A DNA stretch of 64,000 nucleotides from Planctomycetota bacterium (GCA_016200225.1 JACQFD010000012.1:62001-126000); one strand, 5' to 3'; positions 36,502 to 45,964 are shown, counted from the stretch's first letter. Notes: generated by a model not told the origin, from the sequence alone. Translations and numbers: made by a program.

Positions 36502-36871
36502 CCTCGCCCCTTTTTCATCGGGGATCCCTAAACCGGGCAACCTGATGACTCGAATCGCCCGGACCTCTGTCGGGAGGTGCGTGCGAGGTTGTTTTTTGTT
36601 GTCTATGTCGTTTGGCTTCGCGCTTCCGCGCGCGAAGCGAAATCGATATCGAGATCAGCGATATCGAGATCAGCGAATACACAACAAAAACGATGACGAA
36701 AAGGCGCGAGCCGCCGGCCGTTGGCGGCCGGTCACTATTCCAAATATTTAAATATCAAATCCTTCCAATCCCGTTTCGTTAACTCCCGGGGCGATCGACA
36801 CTTGATCGCGACGGGAACAACCAATCAATCTTTCCATTTCTAAATCTCCTCAAGAACCTCAAAGAAATCCA
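36502..36871 (+). promoter_or_regulatory. Structured leader of the S10 operon (no gene)
   Basis: TTTTTGTTGT (36593-36602) can pair with ACAACAAAAA (36681-36690), closing an 80-nt domain. Inside lies a 9-bp hairpin (36615-36623 with 36630-36638, GCTTCGCGC/GCGCGAAGC) and a 15-nt tandem repeat. Farther down CCGGCCG-TTGG-CGGCCGG (36714-36731) is another hairpin. An open frame of 93 codons crosses the region but is built from these repeats and resembles nothing. In E. coli the S10 leader is the L4 autoregulation target; a similar role is inferred here. Confidence 0.55.
36644..36673 (+). repeat. Two 15-nt tandem repeats in the S10 leader
   Basis: CGATATCGAGATCAG occurs twice without a gap (36644-36658 and 36659-36673), inside the loop of the long-range stem. 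Confidence 0.92.
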
Positions 36872-37177
36872 ATGAAGGAGAAAATCCAAATTCGGATGGA
36901 GGCCTACGATCACGAGTCGCTCGACCAGTCCGCCGCCGATATTGTAGAAACGGCCAAGCGCACTGGAGCCCGTGTCTCGGGTCCGATTCCGCTCCCCACG
37001 CGAATCGAACGCTACACAGTGCTTCGATCGCCGCACACGGATAAGAAGTCGCGGGAGCAATTCGAAATTCGCACGCACAAGCGTCTTATTTACATTTCGG
37101 ATCCGACCAGCAAAACGGTCGACGCGCTTTCGAAACTGAACATGCCAGCCGGCGTCGATATCCGGATCAAGGCTTGA
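36872..37177 (+). CDS. rpsJ: 30S ribosomal protein S10
   Basis: 101 residues. [40 protein letters not shown] and [18 protein letters not shown] are the family blocks. S10 packs in the 30S head and, free, is the NusE partner of NusB and NusG. First gene of the S10 cluster, preceded by the long structured leader; no SD (the stretch before the ATG is CTCAAAGAAATCCA). Confidence 0.98.
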   Translation: MKEKIQIRMEAYDHESLDQSAADIVETAKRTGARVSGPIPLPTRIERYTVLRSPHTDKKSREQFEIRTHKRLIYISDPTSKTVDALSKLNMPAGVDIRIKA

Positions 37178-37253
37178 TCCGAACGGCCAATAATTAATAT
37201 TACAATTCCATTCTCAAGCGTCATCGAGAAATTTAGACAAATCATCCGGACTC

Positions 37254-38024
37254 ATGGCGGAACTCGCACTTAAATATATCCTCGGCCGCAAACGCGGAAT
37301 GACCCAGCGGTTTACGGAAGACGGCCTCGTCGTCCCCGTAACTGTAGTCACCGCGGGGCCGTGTTACGTCACCCAACTTCGCGCCTCGAAGCAGAATCCA
37401 AATTATTGCGCTGTTCAGCTCGGATTCGAAGAGTGCAGGGCAAAAGTAATATCCAAACCCGTTCTCGGCGAATTGGGCGTGCAACGCGGCAAACCTTCAA
37501 AAACCGCGGCCGCGTCGGACGCGAGCGTGAAGGTCCGGGTTGGCAAAGCGCTTCGTTTCCTCCGCGAGGCGCGCGTGAAGAAATTGCCGGAAGCTACTGT
37601 TGGCGATGTCGTTCTCGCGACATCATTTACAAAAGGCGAACTCGTCGACGTCATCGGCACGAGCAAGGGTCGCGGATTCATGGGAACGATTCGGGCGCAC
37701 CATTTCAGCCGCGGTCCCGCGAGCCACGGTTCGATGAATATTCGACAGCCCGGTTCGGTCGGATCGTCCGCCGATCCGTCGCATACATTCCGCGGAACGC
37801 GCATGGGCAAGCACCTCGGCGCCATCCAGTCGACAACGAAGAATATTAAAGTCTTCGACGTCGACGGGGAAAAGAATTTAATTTACGTTTGCGGACCCGT
37901 TGCCGGACCCACGGGCGGATTTGTAATCGTCCGCGCGGCGACGACGCCGCCGCCCGCGCCGAAAGCGCAGCCAATAGTCAAGAAGGGCACGCAAAAGGGC
38001 GGTCCCGAAAAGGGCAAAAAGTAA
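37254..38024 (+). CDS. rplC: 50S ribosomal protein L3
   Basis: 256 residues, about 45 longer than E. coli L3 because of a Pro/Ala/Lys/Gly-rich C-terminal tail (from about 225, PPPAPKAQPIVKKGTQKGGP). The core has GRKRGMTQRFTEDGLVVPVT, KGRGFMGTIRAHHFSRGPAS followed by HGS, and GSVGSSADPSHTFRGTRMGK. L3 is an early assembly protein near the peptidyl transferase centre. The leader contains no SD. Spacer of 76 nt from rpsJ. Confidence 0.98.
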   Translation: MAELALKYILGRKRGMTQRFTEDGLVVPVTVVTAGPCYVTQLRASKQNPNYCAVQLGFEECRAKVISKPVLGELGVQRGKPSKTAAASDASVKVRVGKALRFLREARVKKLPEATVGDVVLATSFTKGELVDVIGTSKGRGFMGTIRAHHFSRGPASHGSMNIRQPGSVGSSADPSHTFRGTRMGKHLGAIQSTTKNIKVFDVDGEKNLIYVCGPVAGPTGGFVIVRAATTPPPAPKAQPIVKKGTQKGGPEKGKK

Positions 38025-38070
38025 TCTTCAACGAACCTTCACGAATTTCGAAATATCTAAGTTAATAAAA

Positions 38071-38841
38071 ATGGTAAAGATCAAACGCTACGATTTTTCG
38101 TCGAAGTCGATTTCGGAAATCGACTTTGATGAAAAGATATTTGGCGATCGCGCGCGCGTGCGATGTCTGCGCGGCGCCGTCATCATGTATGCGGCGAATC
38201 GCCGCCAGGGAACCGTACAAACGAAAGAGCGAAGCGACGTTAGGGGCACTACAAAAAAGCCGTGGAAACAGAAGCACACGGGACGCGCGCGCGCCGGCTC
38301 CGCGAAGTCGCCGATCTGGCGCGGCGGCGGCACCATTTTCGGACCGCATCCGCGCGATTATGGTTATAAACTTCCGCGCCGCGAATTGTTAGTTGCGCTC
38401 CGCGGAGCGCTCTTCGGTAAATTTACAGATCGCGAAGTCACGCTCGTCGCGAATCTCGATTTCGCGAAACCGTCGGCGAAACTGGCGCGCGAGATGTTTC
38501 TCAATCTCGCGGGCGATGCCAACAATCCCGCCGGCAAGTCGGATGCAAAGAAAAGGAAAGGGGCCGCCGATAAAGCGAAGGCGCCCGCCGCCGAGAAGAA
38601 AGCGGCCGTGAAATCGCCCGGCACCGATCTGAGCTGCCTCGTTGTGCTGCCCGAACATAATGAAACGGCCTGGAATTCGATGCGCAACTTTCCGAAGGTT
38701 TCTGTAAAGACCGCCGCCGACGTGAACGCGGACGATATCTTAAGAAACCGGCTCGTCCTGATGACGGTCGAGGCCGCCGATAAACTCAAAAACGGCTACC
38801 GCGGCATCGCCATTACCGAAAAAGCGGTCGGCGCGAAGTGA
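38071..38841 (+). CDS. rplD: 50S ribosomal protein L4 with internal insertion
   Basis: 256 residues against about 200 in E. coli. The exit-tunnel loop is intact: RRQGTVQTKERSDVRGTTKK, PWKQKHTGRARAGSAKSP and WRGGGTIFGPHPRDY. An insertion of about 40 residues, rich in Lys and Ala (KSDAKKRKGAADKAKAPAAE), interrupts the C-terminal half at about 155-190; the fold resumes with LSCLVVLPEHN. In E. coli L4 also represses the S10 operon. No SD; the leader is AT-rich (AAGTTAATAAAA). Confidence 0.97.
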   Translation: MVKIKRYDFSSKSISEIDFDEKIFGDRARVRCLRGAVIMYAANRRQGTVQTKERSDVRGTTKKPWKQKHTGRARAGSAKSPIWRGGGTIFGPHPRDYGYKLPRRELLVALRGALFGKFTDREVTLVANLDFAKPSAKLAREMFLNLAGDANNPAGKSDAKKRKGAADKAKAPAAEKKAAVKSPGTDLSCLVVLPEHNETAWNSMRNFPKVSVKTAADVNADDILRNRLVLMTVEAADKLKNGYRGIAITEKAVGAK

Positions 38842-38895
38842 GAGCCGGAAAATTATCTAAAGAAAAAATCTACAAAAATAACTGAATAAATATTT

Positions 38896-39192
38896 ATGAA
38901 TACACACACACTCGACCGCTTCCGCGCGATTCTCAAGAAGCCGATGTTCTCAGAAAAGGGGCATCACGATCAGGAGAAGAAAAACGCGTATCACTTCCAA
39001 GTCGCGCCCGACGCGAACAAAGTCGAGATTCGCCGTGCCGTCGAAGCGTTGTTCAAAGTGAAGGTCGTCGCGGTCAACACCGTCGTGCGCCCGTCCAAAG
39101 TTCTGCGCCGCGGTTCGTTAACGATCGAAGTGTCGTCGTTCAAAAAGGCCATTGTTACATTAAAGGCCGGACAGTCGATCGAATACGCGTGA
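38896..39192 (+). CDS. rplW: 50S ribosomal protein L23
   Basis: 98 residues. KKPMFSEKGHHDQEKKNAYH, FQVAPDANKVEIRRAVEALF and KVKVVAVNTVVRPSK are typical of the tunnel-exit protein that docks trigger factor and SRP. The usual P-x-(I/V)-T-E-K block reads KPMFSEKG. The leader is nearly pure A/T and lacks an SD. Confidence 0.97.
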   Translation: MNTHTLDRFRAILKKPMFSEKGHHDQEKKNAYHFQVAPDANKVEIRRAVEALFKVKVVAVNTVVRPSKVLRRGSLTIEVSSFKKAIVTLKAGQSIEYA

Positions 39193-39269
39193 TCGTTTCG
39201 CATTCAATCATTAATACAAATAACAATTTCACCATTTCGATCTGATTCGAGCCCGATAAACACAAACCC

Positions 39270-40118
39270 ATGGGCATAAAATTCTATCGTCCGACGTCCG
39301 CGGCCCGCCGCCACGGATCCGTTCTGGATTTTTCCGAATTGACAAAGTGCGAACCCGAAAAGTCGCTGCTCGAACCGCAGCGGAAAACGGGCGGCCGCAA
39401 CAACCACGGACACATCACGTCGCGCCATATCGGCGGCGGGCACAAGCAAAAATACCGAATTATCGATTTCAAGCGCGATAAAGATACAATTCCGGCGAAA
39501 GTCGCGCATATCGAATACGATCCGAACCGTTCGGCGCGCATCGCATTGTTACATTATAACGACGGCGAGAAACGTTATATTCTCGCGCCCGTCGGACTGA
39601 ACGTCGGCGACAATGTGGAATCCGGCGTCGAAGTCGAACCCAAAGTCGGCAATTCGATGCCGCTCGCTCATATTCCCGTCGGTCTCGAAGTTCATAACAT
39701 TGAACAGTTCCCGGGATCGGGCGGAAAGATCGCGCGTTCGGCCGGCATGGCCGCCCGCCTGTCCGCCCGCGAAGGCGACCACGCATTATTAGTTATGCCG
39801 AGCGGCGAGCTTCGCAAGATTCATATCAATTGCCGCGCGACGATCGGCCGCGTCGGTAATTTGGATCATCAGAACGTATCGTTAGGAAAAGCCGGCCGCG
39901 CGCGGCACATGGGCCGGCGCCCGAAAGTGCGCGGCGTCGCGCAAAATCCAGTGGCTCACCCCATGGGCGGCGGCGAAGGCCGTTCGGCCGGCGGCCGCGC
40001 GTCGTGTTCGCCGACAGGCGTGCTCTCGAAGGGCGGTAAGACGCGCAAACGTAACAATCCGAGCGCGCGGTTCATTCTGCGCCGCCGTCCCGCCGGCCCG
40101 CACTACCGTCAGGGCTGA
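39270..40118 (+). CDS. rplB: 50S ribosomal protein L2
   Basis: 282 residues. [20 protein letters not shown] and [33 protein letters not shown] and [20 protein letters not shown] identify L2, an essential peptidyl-transferase-centre protein. The C-terminal loop keeps the critical histidine (His230, E. coli His229), but its neighbours differ from the near-universal VDHPHGGGEG: here [10 protein letters not shown], with Ala229 for Asp and Met232 for His. No SD precedes the ATG. Confidence 0.98.
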   Translation: MGIKFYRPTSAARRHGSVLDFSELTKCEPEKSLLEPQRKTGGRNNHGHITSRHIGGGHKQKYRIIDFKRDKDTIPAKVAHIEYDPNRSARIALLHYNDGEKRYILAPVGLNVGDNVESGVEVEPKVGNSMPLAHIPVGLEVHNIEQFPGSGGKIARSAGMAARLSAREGDHALLVMPSGELRKIHINCRATIGRVGNLDHQNVSLGKAGRARHMGRRPKVRGVAQNPVAHPMGGGEGRSAGGRASCSPTGVLSKGGKTRKRNNPSARFILRRRPAGPHYRQG

Positions 40119-40186
40119 TCATAAATATTAAATAATAATCATTCCGACATCCGTCATCACAACAACATCCAAACGAATCCCGCTCC

Positions 40187-40504
40187 ATGAGCCGCAGTAG
40201 TAAAAAAGGACCGTTCGTCGAAGACCGCCTGATGAAGCGCGTTCTTGCGACGCGCCCGAACTCCGACGCGATCAAGACGTGGTCGCGAGCGTCCACGATC
40301 ACGCCCGATTTTGTTAACAAGTCGTTCCTCGTTCACGACGGTCGCAAATTCGCGAAAGTTTATGTCGTCGAAGATATGGTCGGACACAAACTCGGCGAGT
40401 TTGCACCGACCCGCACCTTCCGCGGCCACACGAGCAAGAAGGAAAAGGACGCGGCGGCGGCTGCCGCGGCTCCCGCTCCCGCCGCACCCGGCGGGAAAAA
40501 GTAG
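40187..40504 (+). CDS. rpsS: 30S ribosomal protein S19
   Basis: 105 residues. Begins [20 protein letters not shown], with a typical [20 protein letters not shown] core and [20 protein letters not shown] followed by [12 protein letters not shown]. The last 15-20 residues are an Ala/Pro run ([16 protein letters not shown]) absent from E. coli S19. Head protein near the A-site finger. Confidence 0.98.
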   Translation: MSRSSKKGPFVEDRLMKRVLATRPNSDAIKTWSRASTITPDFVNKSFLVHDGRKFAKVYVVEDMVGHKLGEFAPTRTFRGHTSKKEKDAAAAAAAPAPAAPGGKK

Positions 40505-40548
40505 CGAACGAATTTACTAATATTTAACAAGACCAAACGGCTTCCTCC

Positions 40549-41007
40549 ATGTCGAACTTCGAAGCACATCATAATTTTGCGCGCATCTCCGCGCGCAAGG
40601 CCCGCTATGTGGCCGACCTCATTCGCGGCAAAAATGTCAATACCGCGCTCGATGTATTAAATTTTACACATCGCCGCGGCTCGTCGTTTCTTTCCATTCT
40701 GTTGCGTTCGGCCATTTCCAACGCGACCCAAGACGGAAAAGTGAACGCGAATAAGTTATATATTCGCGAACTCACGATCGACGGCGGTCCGCTCATACAG
40801 GGCCGGTTTCGTTACAATCCCGGTCCGATGGGACGCGCGATGCCCATCCGCAAGCGCACGAGCCATATCCATCTTTTGCTCGCCGAGCGCGCCGAAGAAA
40901 CCAAGAAGCGCGCGCCCAAAAAGAAAGCGGCTGAGGACGCGACGAGCCAAACCCTGCCAAAGCGCGCTTCGAAGGCCCGTTCGAAAGCCCCGAGCGTTTC
41001 CGAATAA
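40549..41007 (+). CDS. rplV: 50S ribosomal protein L22
   Basis: 152 residues against 110 in E. coli. FARISARKARYVADLIRGKN, then NKLYIRELTIDGGPLIQGRF and PGPMGRAMPIRKRTSHIHLL form the globular part and the tunnel hairpin. A Lys/Ala/Ser-rich tail of about 38 residues (KKRAPKKKAAEDATSQTLPK) extends the C-terminus. No SD. Confidence 0.97.
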   Translation: MSNFEAHHNFARISARKARYVADLIRGKNVNTALDVLNFTHRRGSSFLSILLRSAISNATQDGKVNANKLYIRELTIDGGPLIQGRFRYNPGPMGRAMPIRKRTSHIHLLLAERAEETKKRAPKKKAAEDATSQTLPKRASKARSKAPSVSE

Positions 41008-41090
41008 TTGCACATAACTTTTATAACAATTCCGCAAACTGAATATTTGCTAGAAACGCAAAGAAACGAACACCCGCATTAAAACTACAA

Positions 41091-41888
41091 ATGGGTCAAA
41101 AGACACATCCCCTTGGATTTCGACTCGGATACACCGAGTCATGGCGTTCGCGTTGGTACGCAACGAAAAAGGATTTTGCCAAGCTCGTATTCGAAGATCA
41201 TCAAATTCGAAAACTGATTCACGGCAAGCACAAGGCCGCGGGCGTTCCGAAAATTGAAATCGAAAGAACGGGCGAATCGGTGCGCATTACGATTCATACA
41301 GCGCGTCCCGGCGTGCTCGTCGGCCGCAAGGGCGCGCGCGTCGACGAACTCAAGACGGACCTCGAACAAATTGTAGGAAAGGGCCGCCACGTCGAATTGT
41401 TTATTCGAGAAATCAAGCGGCCCGAATTCGATTCGCGCCTCGTCGCGGAATCGATCGCCGAACAGCTCGAAAAACGCGCCGCGTTTCGCCGAGTTGTTAA
41501 GAAAGCCATCCAGGCGACCATGCAGGCGGGGGCCAAGGGCATCAAGATACAATTAGGCGGCCGTCTCGGCGGCGCCGAAATCGCGCGCACCGAGAAAATA
41601 TTAGAAGGACGAATCCCGCTCACCACGCTGCGCGCCGAAATTGATTATGGCACCGCTCGCGCGGAGACCACGTACGGCACCGTTGGCGTCAAAGTATGGA
41701 TTTTCAAAGGCGAAAAATTACCAAATCAAGAGCGCGAGGTTCCGGCCGTGCGGCCGCTCGTCGGCTCTTCGAGTGGAAACGCCCCGTCGGCCGGATCGAC
41801 TCCGGCTGCAAGTTCTCCGGCGCACGCGTCTTCATCGACGCACAGTTCTGCCCACAGTTCTGCCCATCCTCCGGCGACGCACGCGTAA
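41091..41888 (+). CDS. rpsC: 30S ribosomal protein S3
   Basis: 265 residues. [20 protein letters not shown], the KH-domain block [20 protein letters not shown] and the C-terminal [20 protein letters not shown] are clear. About 45 extra residues at the C-terminus are Ser/Ala/His/Pro-rich ([18 protein letters not shown]), partly coded by a 12-nt tandem repeat near 41840. S3 lines the mRNA entry channel. No SD. Confidence 0.98.
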   Translation: MGQKTHPLGFRLGYTESWRSRWYATKKDFAKLVFEDHQIRKLIHGKHKAAGVPKIEIERTGESVRITIHTARPGVLVGRKGARVDELKTDLEQIVGKGRHVELFIREIKRPEFDSRLVAESIAEQLEKRAAFRRVVKKAIQATMQAGAKGIKIQLGGRLGGAEIARTEKILEGRIPLTTLRAEIDYGTARAETTYGTVGVKVWIFKGEKLPNQEREVPAVRPLVGSSSGNAPSAGSTPAASSPAHASSSTHSSAHSSAHPPATHA

Positions 41889-41952
41889 TTTATTTAATAA
41901 TGTTCACAAATACTAATTCAACGAATTTAATTAAACTACAGGAGTTACCGCC

Positions 41953-42372
41953 GTGGCGTTGATGCCCAAGCGCGTCGTCTATCGAAAAATGCAGCGCGGA
42001 AAAATGCGTGGAAACGCGACGCGCGGAAATCGCATTGCCTTCGGTGACTTCGGCCTTCAATCGTTGGAAATGGCCTGGCTCTCGGGACGCGAAATCGAAG
42101 CGGGCCGCATCGCCGCCTCGCGCGCGGCGGGCGAAGCGAAAGTTTGGATTCGCGTATTTCCGCACAAACCCATTACTAAGAAACCGCTCGAAACGCGCAT
42201 GGGACACGGAAAAGGCGAACCTGAATTCTGGGCCGCCGTGGTCAAGCCCGGCACGATTTTGTTTGAAATGGGCGGCGTCACGGAAGACGTGGCGCGCACG
42301 GCGTTCAATCGCGTGGCTCATAAACTTTCCGTTCGCACCCGCTTCATCCGCAGGCACGTGATCGGCCAGTAA
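41953..42372 (+). CDS. rplP: 50S ribosomal protein L16
   Basis: 139 residues. AGGAG 8 nt upstream supports the GTG at 41953 over the ATG at 41962. [19 protein letters not shown], then [38 protein letters not shown] and [18 protein letters not shown] are family blocks. It organises the A-site region of the 50S. One of the few SD-bearing genes of the cluster. Confidence 0.97.
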   Translation: MALMPKRVVYRKMQRGKMRGNATRGNRIAFGDFGLQSLEMAWLSGREIEAGRIAASRAAGEAKVWIRVFPHKPITKKPLETRMGHGKGEPEFWAAVVKPGTILFEMGGVTEDVARTAFNRVAHKLSVRTRFIRRHVIGQ

Positions 42373-42396
42373 TTTCGAATATAAATTTCGAACATA
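42371..42396 (+). repeat. 13-nt tandem repeat at the rplP stop codon
   Basis: AATTTCGAATATA (42371-42383) and AATTTCGAACATA (42384-42396), one mismatch, starting within the rplP TAA. The remaining spacer before rpmC is AT-rich with no SD. Confidence 0.85.
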
Positions 42397-42457
42397 AATA
42401 ATCTCAATAATTCCATAATACTTAAATAATCAAAGTAATTGTAATATAACTACTCCG

Positions 42458-42682
42458 ATGGCCAAACTCAATTCCCGAAATCGATTCCGCGAGCTCGGCG
42501 CCCTCAGCAGCGATGAACTCAAGGCTGAAATCGAGAAGCTCAAAAAGGAGAGTTTCGATTTGCGTTTCAAAGGCGCCGCGGAAGCGGTCGCCAACAACGC
42601 CCGATTCCGCCAGATCCGAAAGGACGTCGCCCGCATGCTCACGATTCTCGGAACGCGGACCCCCGAAAAGGCAACATCCTGA
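42458..42682 (+). CDS. rpmC: 50S ribosomal protein L29
   Basis: 74 residues, two-helix protein at the tunnel exit. ELGALSSDELKAEIEKLKKE and SFDLRFKGAAEAVANNARFR followed by QIRKDVARMLTIL fit the family. Slightly longer N-terminus than E. coli L29 (63). No SD upstream of the ATG. Confidence 0.95.
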   Translation: MAKLNSRNRFRELGALSSDELKAEIEKLKKESFDLRFKGAAEAVANNARFRQIRKDVARMLTILGTRTPEKATS

Positions 42683-42803
42683 CCTGGTTGTCATCCCAAT
42701 TCGCCGCCAGTAAATATAACAATACTTCGAACACCATCCAAACGGAACACCTCCTCGCGATTTACGAATCGAATTCTTCGCAAATATCTTTGGAAGTATC
42801 AAA

Positions 42804-43160
42804 ATGACATCGGAAGCTAATTCTCAAGAGACCGACGCGCTCGCGCGCAACCGCCGCAAAGTCGTGCAGGGCCGCGTGAAGTCGGCGAAAATGGACAAGA
42901 CGGTCATCGTTCAGACGATTCGTTATGTCCGCCACCCGAAGTACGGCAAATTTCTTCGCCGTTACTCGCGCTTCTACGTGGACGACCCGAATCGCGAGGC
43001 AAAACAAGGCGATCTTGTGGAAATCATGGAAACGCGCCCGCTTTCCAAATTGAAGCGTTGGAGACTTGTAAAAGTCGTCGAGCGCTCGGAGCGCGCCGAG
43101 GAATTTACAATTTCCGAACCGTCGGCCGACGTCGCGGCGGCGATCAAGTCGGGAAAATAA
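42804..43160 (+). CDS. rpsQ: 30S ribosomal protein S17
   Basis: 118 residues against about 84 in E. coli. The core RKVVQGRVKSAKMDKTVIVQ, RHPKYGKFLRRYSRFYVDDP and GDLVEIMETRPLSKLKRWRL is standard. The N-terminus (MTSEANSQETDAL) and the C-terminus (SERAEEFTISEPSADVAAAI) are extended. The 121-nt spacer before it is AT-rich and has no gene. Confidence 0.97.
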   Translation: MTSEANSQETDALARNRRKVVQGRVKSAKMDKTVIVQTIRYVRHPKYGKFLRRYSRFYVDDPNREAKQGDLVEIMETRPLSKLKRWRLVKVVERSERAEEFTISEPSADVAAAIKSGK

Positions 43161-43240
43161 GCACCGAAATCAACCGGACCGTTCACTAACTACAAAAAAT
43201 CCTCGAACCAACAATCTAACTACTCAACGAGGAGAATCAC

Positions 43241-43609
43241 ATGATACAAATGCGCACCTATCTGGATGTCGCCGACAACACGGGCGCGAAAACCGCCATG
43301 TGCATCAAAGTGCTCGGCGGTTCCAGGCGGAGATACGCCACCGTAGGCGATATTATTGTAGTATCCGTCAAGAAGTCGATTCCGAACAGCGACGTGAAGC
43401 AAGGCACGGTCGTGAAGGGCGTCGTCGTCCGCACGCGCGCCAACGTCCGGCGCGACGACGGCTCTTATGTAAGATTCGACCGCAACGCAATGGTACTGAT
43501 CGACGCGGACGGCAATCCGAAGGGCACGCGCATTTTTGGCGCCGTCGCCCGCGAACTGCGCGATCGTAATTTTATGAAAATCGTTTCACTCGCTCAGGAG
43601 GTTGTCTAA
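43241..43609 (+). CDS. rplN: 50S ribosomal protein L14
   Basis: 122 residues, canonical length. [20 protein letters not shown], then [40 protein letters not shown] and [20 protein letters not shown]. It has a good SD (GAGGAG, about 7 nt before the ATG), in contrast to most neighbours. rplX begins 2 nt after its stop. Confidence 0.98.
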   Translation: MIQMRTYLDVADNTGAKTAMCIKVLGGSRRRYATVGDIIVVSVKKSIPNSDVKQGTVVKGVVVRTRANVRRDDGSYVRFDRNAMVLIDADGNPKGTRIFGAVARELRDRNFMKIVSLAQEVV

Positions 43610-43611
43610 AG

Positions 43612-43965
43612 GTGGTTCGAAAGAAACCGAAACCGGCTCCCATAGCCAGAATTGATCTTCGCACCGGAGACACCGTCATGGTGATCTCGGGTAACGACCG
43701 CGGAAACAAAGGCGAAATCGTACGCATCGACCGCGCACGCGGCCGCGTCGTCGTGAAAGGCGTCAATATGCATTGGCGCCACATTAAGAAAAACCCAAAG
43801 AATCCGCAGGGCGGCCGGGTGCAGCGCGAAGCTTCCGTACACATATCCAATGTTCTTCTTTTTGATGAAAAGAGCAACCGCGGAGTCCGCATCCGCCATC
43901 AGGAAAAGAACGGCAAGAAAGTCCGCATTTCCGCCAAATCCGGTTCCGTACTGGAAGCGAAATAG
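43612..43965 (+). CDS. rplX: 50S ribosomal protein L24
   Basis: 117 residues from GTG. AGGAGG lies 10 nt upstream, inside the end of rplN, so the pair is translationally coupled. The KOW block TGDTVMVISGNDRGNKGEIV and GVNMHWRHIKKNPKNPQGGR identify L24, an assembly initiator. The tail HQEKNGKKVRISAKSGSVLE is normal. Confidence 0.97.
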   Translation: MVRKKPKPAPIARIDLRTGDTVMVISGNDRGNKGEIVRIDRARGRVVVKGVNMHWRHIKKNPKNPQGGRVQREASVHISNVLLFDEKSNRGVRIRHQEKNGKKVRISAKSGSVLEAK

Positions 43966-44015
43966 AATTCGGACGCAAAGTTAACAATAATAAATTATAA
44001 ACATAACTATTCTCC

Positions 44016-44612
44016 ATGGCTTCCGCACACCCGACACCCGCAAACCCGACTCCCGCCAAATCGACGGCCCCCTCGAGGCCGCGTCTGCAGGAACGTTACC
44101 GCACCGAAGTGGCGCCCGCGCTTCAGGCCGAATTGAAAATACAGAATCGAAACGCCGTCCCGCGCGTGACTAAGATTCTCGTCACCATGGGCGTCGGCAA
44201 GTCGATCGAAAACCGCGCGCGCATGGATCAGGCCGCGCGCGATCTCGCCTCCATCACCGGCCAGAAGCCGATTGTTACAAAAGCGAAGAGCGCGATTTCG
44301 AGCTTTCGGCTTCGCCAGGGCATGCCGATCGGTCTCAAAGTGACGTTGCGACGCGAGCGAATGTATGAATTTCTCGATCGCGTCGTCTCCATCGTGATTC
44401 CGCGTATTCGCGACTTCCGCGGCCTCTCGCGGAAGCTCGACGGTCGCGGAAATTATAGCTTTGGACTTTCCGAACAATCGGTGTTTCCGGAAATCCAGCT
44501 CGACAAGTTGGAATTCGTGCAGGGAATGAATATTACAATTTGCACGAACTCCGGAACCGACAAACCCGCCGAAGCTCTGCTCGAAAAACTCGGCATGCCG
44601 TTTCGACGCTAA
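44016..44612 (+). CDS. rplE: 50S ribosomal protein L5
   Basis: 198 residues. A Pro/Ala/Thr-rich N-terminal extension of about 24 residues (ASAHPTPANPTPAKSTAPS) precedes RLQERYRTEVAPALQ. The core has KILVTMGVGKSIENR, LASITGQKPIVTKAKSAISS and FRLRQGMPIGLKVTLRRERM; the ending is LLEKLGMPFRR. L5 binds 5S rRNA in the central protuberance. Leader without SD. Confidence 0.97.
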   Translation: MASAHPTPANPTPAKSTAPSRPRLQERYRTEVAPALQAELKIQNRNAVPRVTKILVTMGVGKSIENRARMDQAARDLASITGQKPIVTKAKSAISSFRLRQGMPIGLKVTLRRERMYEFLDRVVSIVIPRIRDFRGLSRKLDGRGNYSFGLSEQSVFPEIQLDKLEFVQGMNITICTNSGTDKPAEALLEKLGMPFRR

Positions 44613-44680
44613 TAATTTTTCATTAGCAATCCAGAATTCAAAACCAACCTTATAAATCTTTTCCAACCAAATAAACGGCC

Positions 44681-44866
44681 TTGGCTAAGAAATCCCTCGT
44701 TATAAAGCAAAAGCGCGCGCCCAAGTTCAAGACGCGCGGCTACACCCGCTGTCAAATCTGCGGCCGCCCGCGCGCCGTGTATCGCAAATTCATGCTTTGC
44801 AGAATCTGCTTCCGCAATATGTCGCTTCGCGGCGAACTTCCCGGCGTTCGCAAGGCGTCGTGGTAG
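44681..44866 (+). CDS. rpsN: 30S ribosomal protein S14, zinc-binding type
   Basis: 61 residues from a TTG start, the short zinc-containing (type Z) form: Cys24, Cys27, Cys40, Cys43 (CQIC, CRIC). [20 protein letters not shown], then [16 protein letters not shown]. No SD is seen; TTG is the only start giving the family N-terminus MAKKS. Confidence 0.96.
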   Translation: MAKKSLVIKQKRAPKFKTRGYTRCQICGRPRAVYRKFMLCRICFRNMSLRGELPGVRKASW

Positions 44867-44942
44867 TCCGCGATTCCGCGCATCCAAACAGAATATTTAT
44901 TAACTAGAATTATAATTATAATTAAGTAAACGGTAACGATCC

Positions 44943-45341
44943 ATGACAATGACAGACCCGATTGCGGACTTCCTGACGCGCATCCGAAATGCGAACCAGA
45001 TTCGGAACGAGTGGGTGGAAATGCCGCTTTCGAAAATGCGCACGGCGCTCGCAATTGTATTAAAGGAAGAGGGCATGTTGACCGACTTCGAAGTCATCAA
45101 CGAGCCGCTCCCCGGAAAACTGCGCGTAAAATTAAAGTATGATCGCGACGGCAACCGCGTTATTCGAAACATTCAGCGCGAGAGCAAGCCCGGCCGCCGC
45201 TATTACGTTCCAGTCGAAAAAATTCCAAAGGTTCGAAACGGCCAGGGCATTTCCGTCCTGTCCACGACGAAAGGCGTCGTCAGCGGACGCAAAGCCGTCG
45301 AGTACGGCGTCGGCGGCGAGCTCCTCGCCACGATTTGGTAA
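44943..45341 (+). CDS. rpsH: 30S ribosomal protein S8
   Basis: 132 residues, canonical. MTDPIADFLTRIRNANQIRN and the C-terminal GISVLSTTKGVVSGRKAVEY followed by GVGGELLATIW. S8 binds helix 21 of 16S rRNA and in E. coli represses the spc operon by binding within the rplE leader. No SD here. Confidence 0.98.
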   Translation: MTMTDPIADFLTRIRNANQIRNEWVEMPLSKMRTALAIVLKEEGMLTDFEVINEPLPGKLRVKLKYDRDGNRVIRNIQRESKPGRRYYVPVEKIPKVRNGQGISVLSTTKGVVSGRKAVEYGVGGELLATIW

Positions 45342-45421
45342 TATTTGCCGCGGCCCATCGCGGAAATACACGCTGCAGTCAACATTAAATATAACAACAA
45401 GACCCTCCAGGAAATTCCATC

Positions 45422-45964
45422 ATGTCCCGTTTAGGTAAAGTTCCGGTCAGCATCCCGTCGGGCGTCAAACTCGCCTCCGATACGGCTGCGATCACGATCA
45501 CCGGACCGAAGGGAACGCTAAAATTCCCTCTTCACAATTCGCTGAAAGTCGAAGTCACGGGCGCGATCGCGAAAGTGAGCCGCTCCGGCGACACTCGCGA
45601 GTCGAAATCCCATCACGGCCTGACTCGGGCGATGATCGCGAACATGGTTCGCGGCGTTTCCGAAGGCTACGAAAGACGTCTTGAGATCAGCGGCGTTGGC
45701 TGGGGCGCGAAGATTGAAGGCAAAGACATCGTCGTCACCATCGGTTTCTGCCATCCCGCCAGAGTTACCATTCCGCAGGGCGTCACGGTCGAGTGTCCGC
45801 AACCCACGCACGTTGTTATTAAAGGCATCGATCGCCACATCGTGGGACAGCTCGCCGCGAAGATACGAAAAATCCGGCCGCCGGAGCCTTACAACGCAAA
45901 AGGTATCAAATACGCCGAGGAAACGATCAAGCGCAAGCAGGGCAAGTCCTTCGGAACGACATAA
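45422..45964 (+). CDS. rplF: 50S ribosomal protein L6
   Basis: 180 residues. MSRLGKVPVSIPSGVKL, ITGPKGTLKFPLHN, MVRGVSEGYERRLEISGVGW and the second-domain block RKIRPPEPYNAKGIKYAEET are typical. L6 sits near the sarcin-ricin loop. Only a weak SD-like CAGGAA lies upstream. Confidence 0.98.
   Translation: MSRLGKVPVSIPSGVKLASDTAAITITGPKGTLKFPLHNSLKVEVTGAIAKVSRSGDTRESKSHHGLTRAMIANMVRGVSEGYERRLEISGVGWGAKIEGKDIVVTIGFCHPARVTIPQGVTVECPQPTHVVIKGIDRHIVGQLAAKIRKIRPPEPYNAKGIKYAEETIKRKQGKSFGTT

Noticed and set aside
36470-36751. 93-codon frame before rpsJ
   Set aside because: Its product encodes the 15-nt tandem repeat and hairpins of the S10 leader and resembles nothing known.
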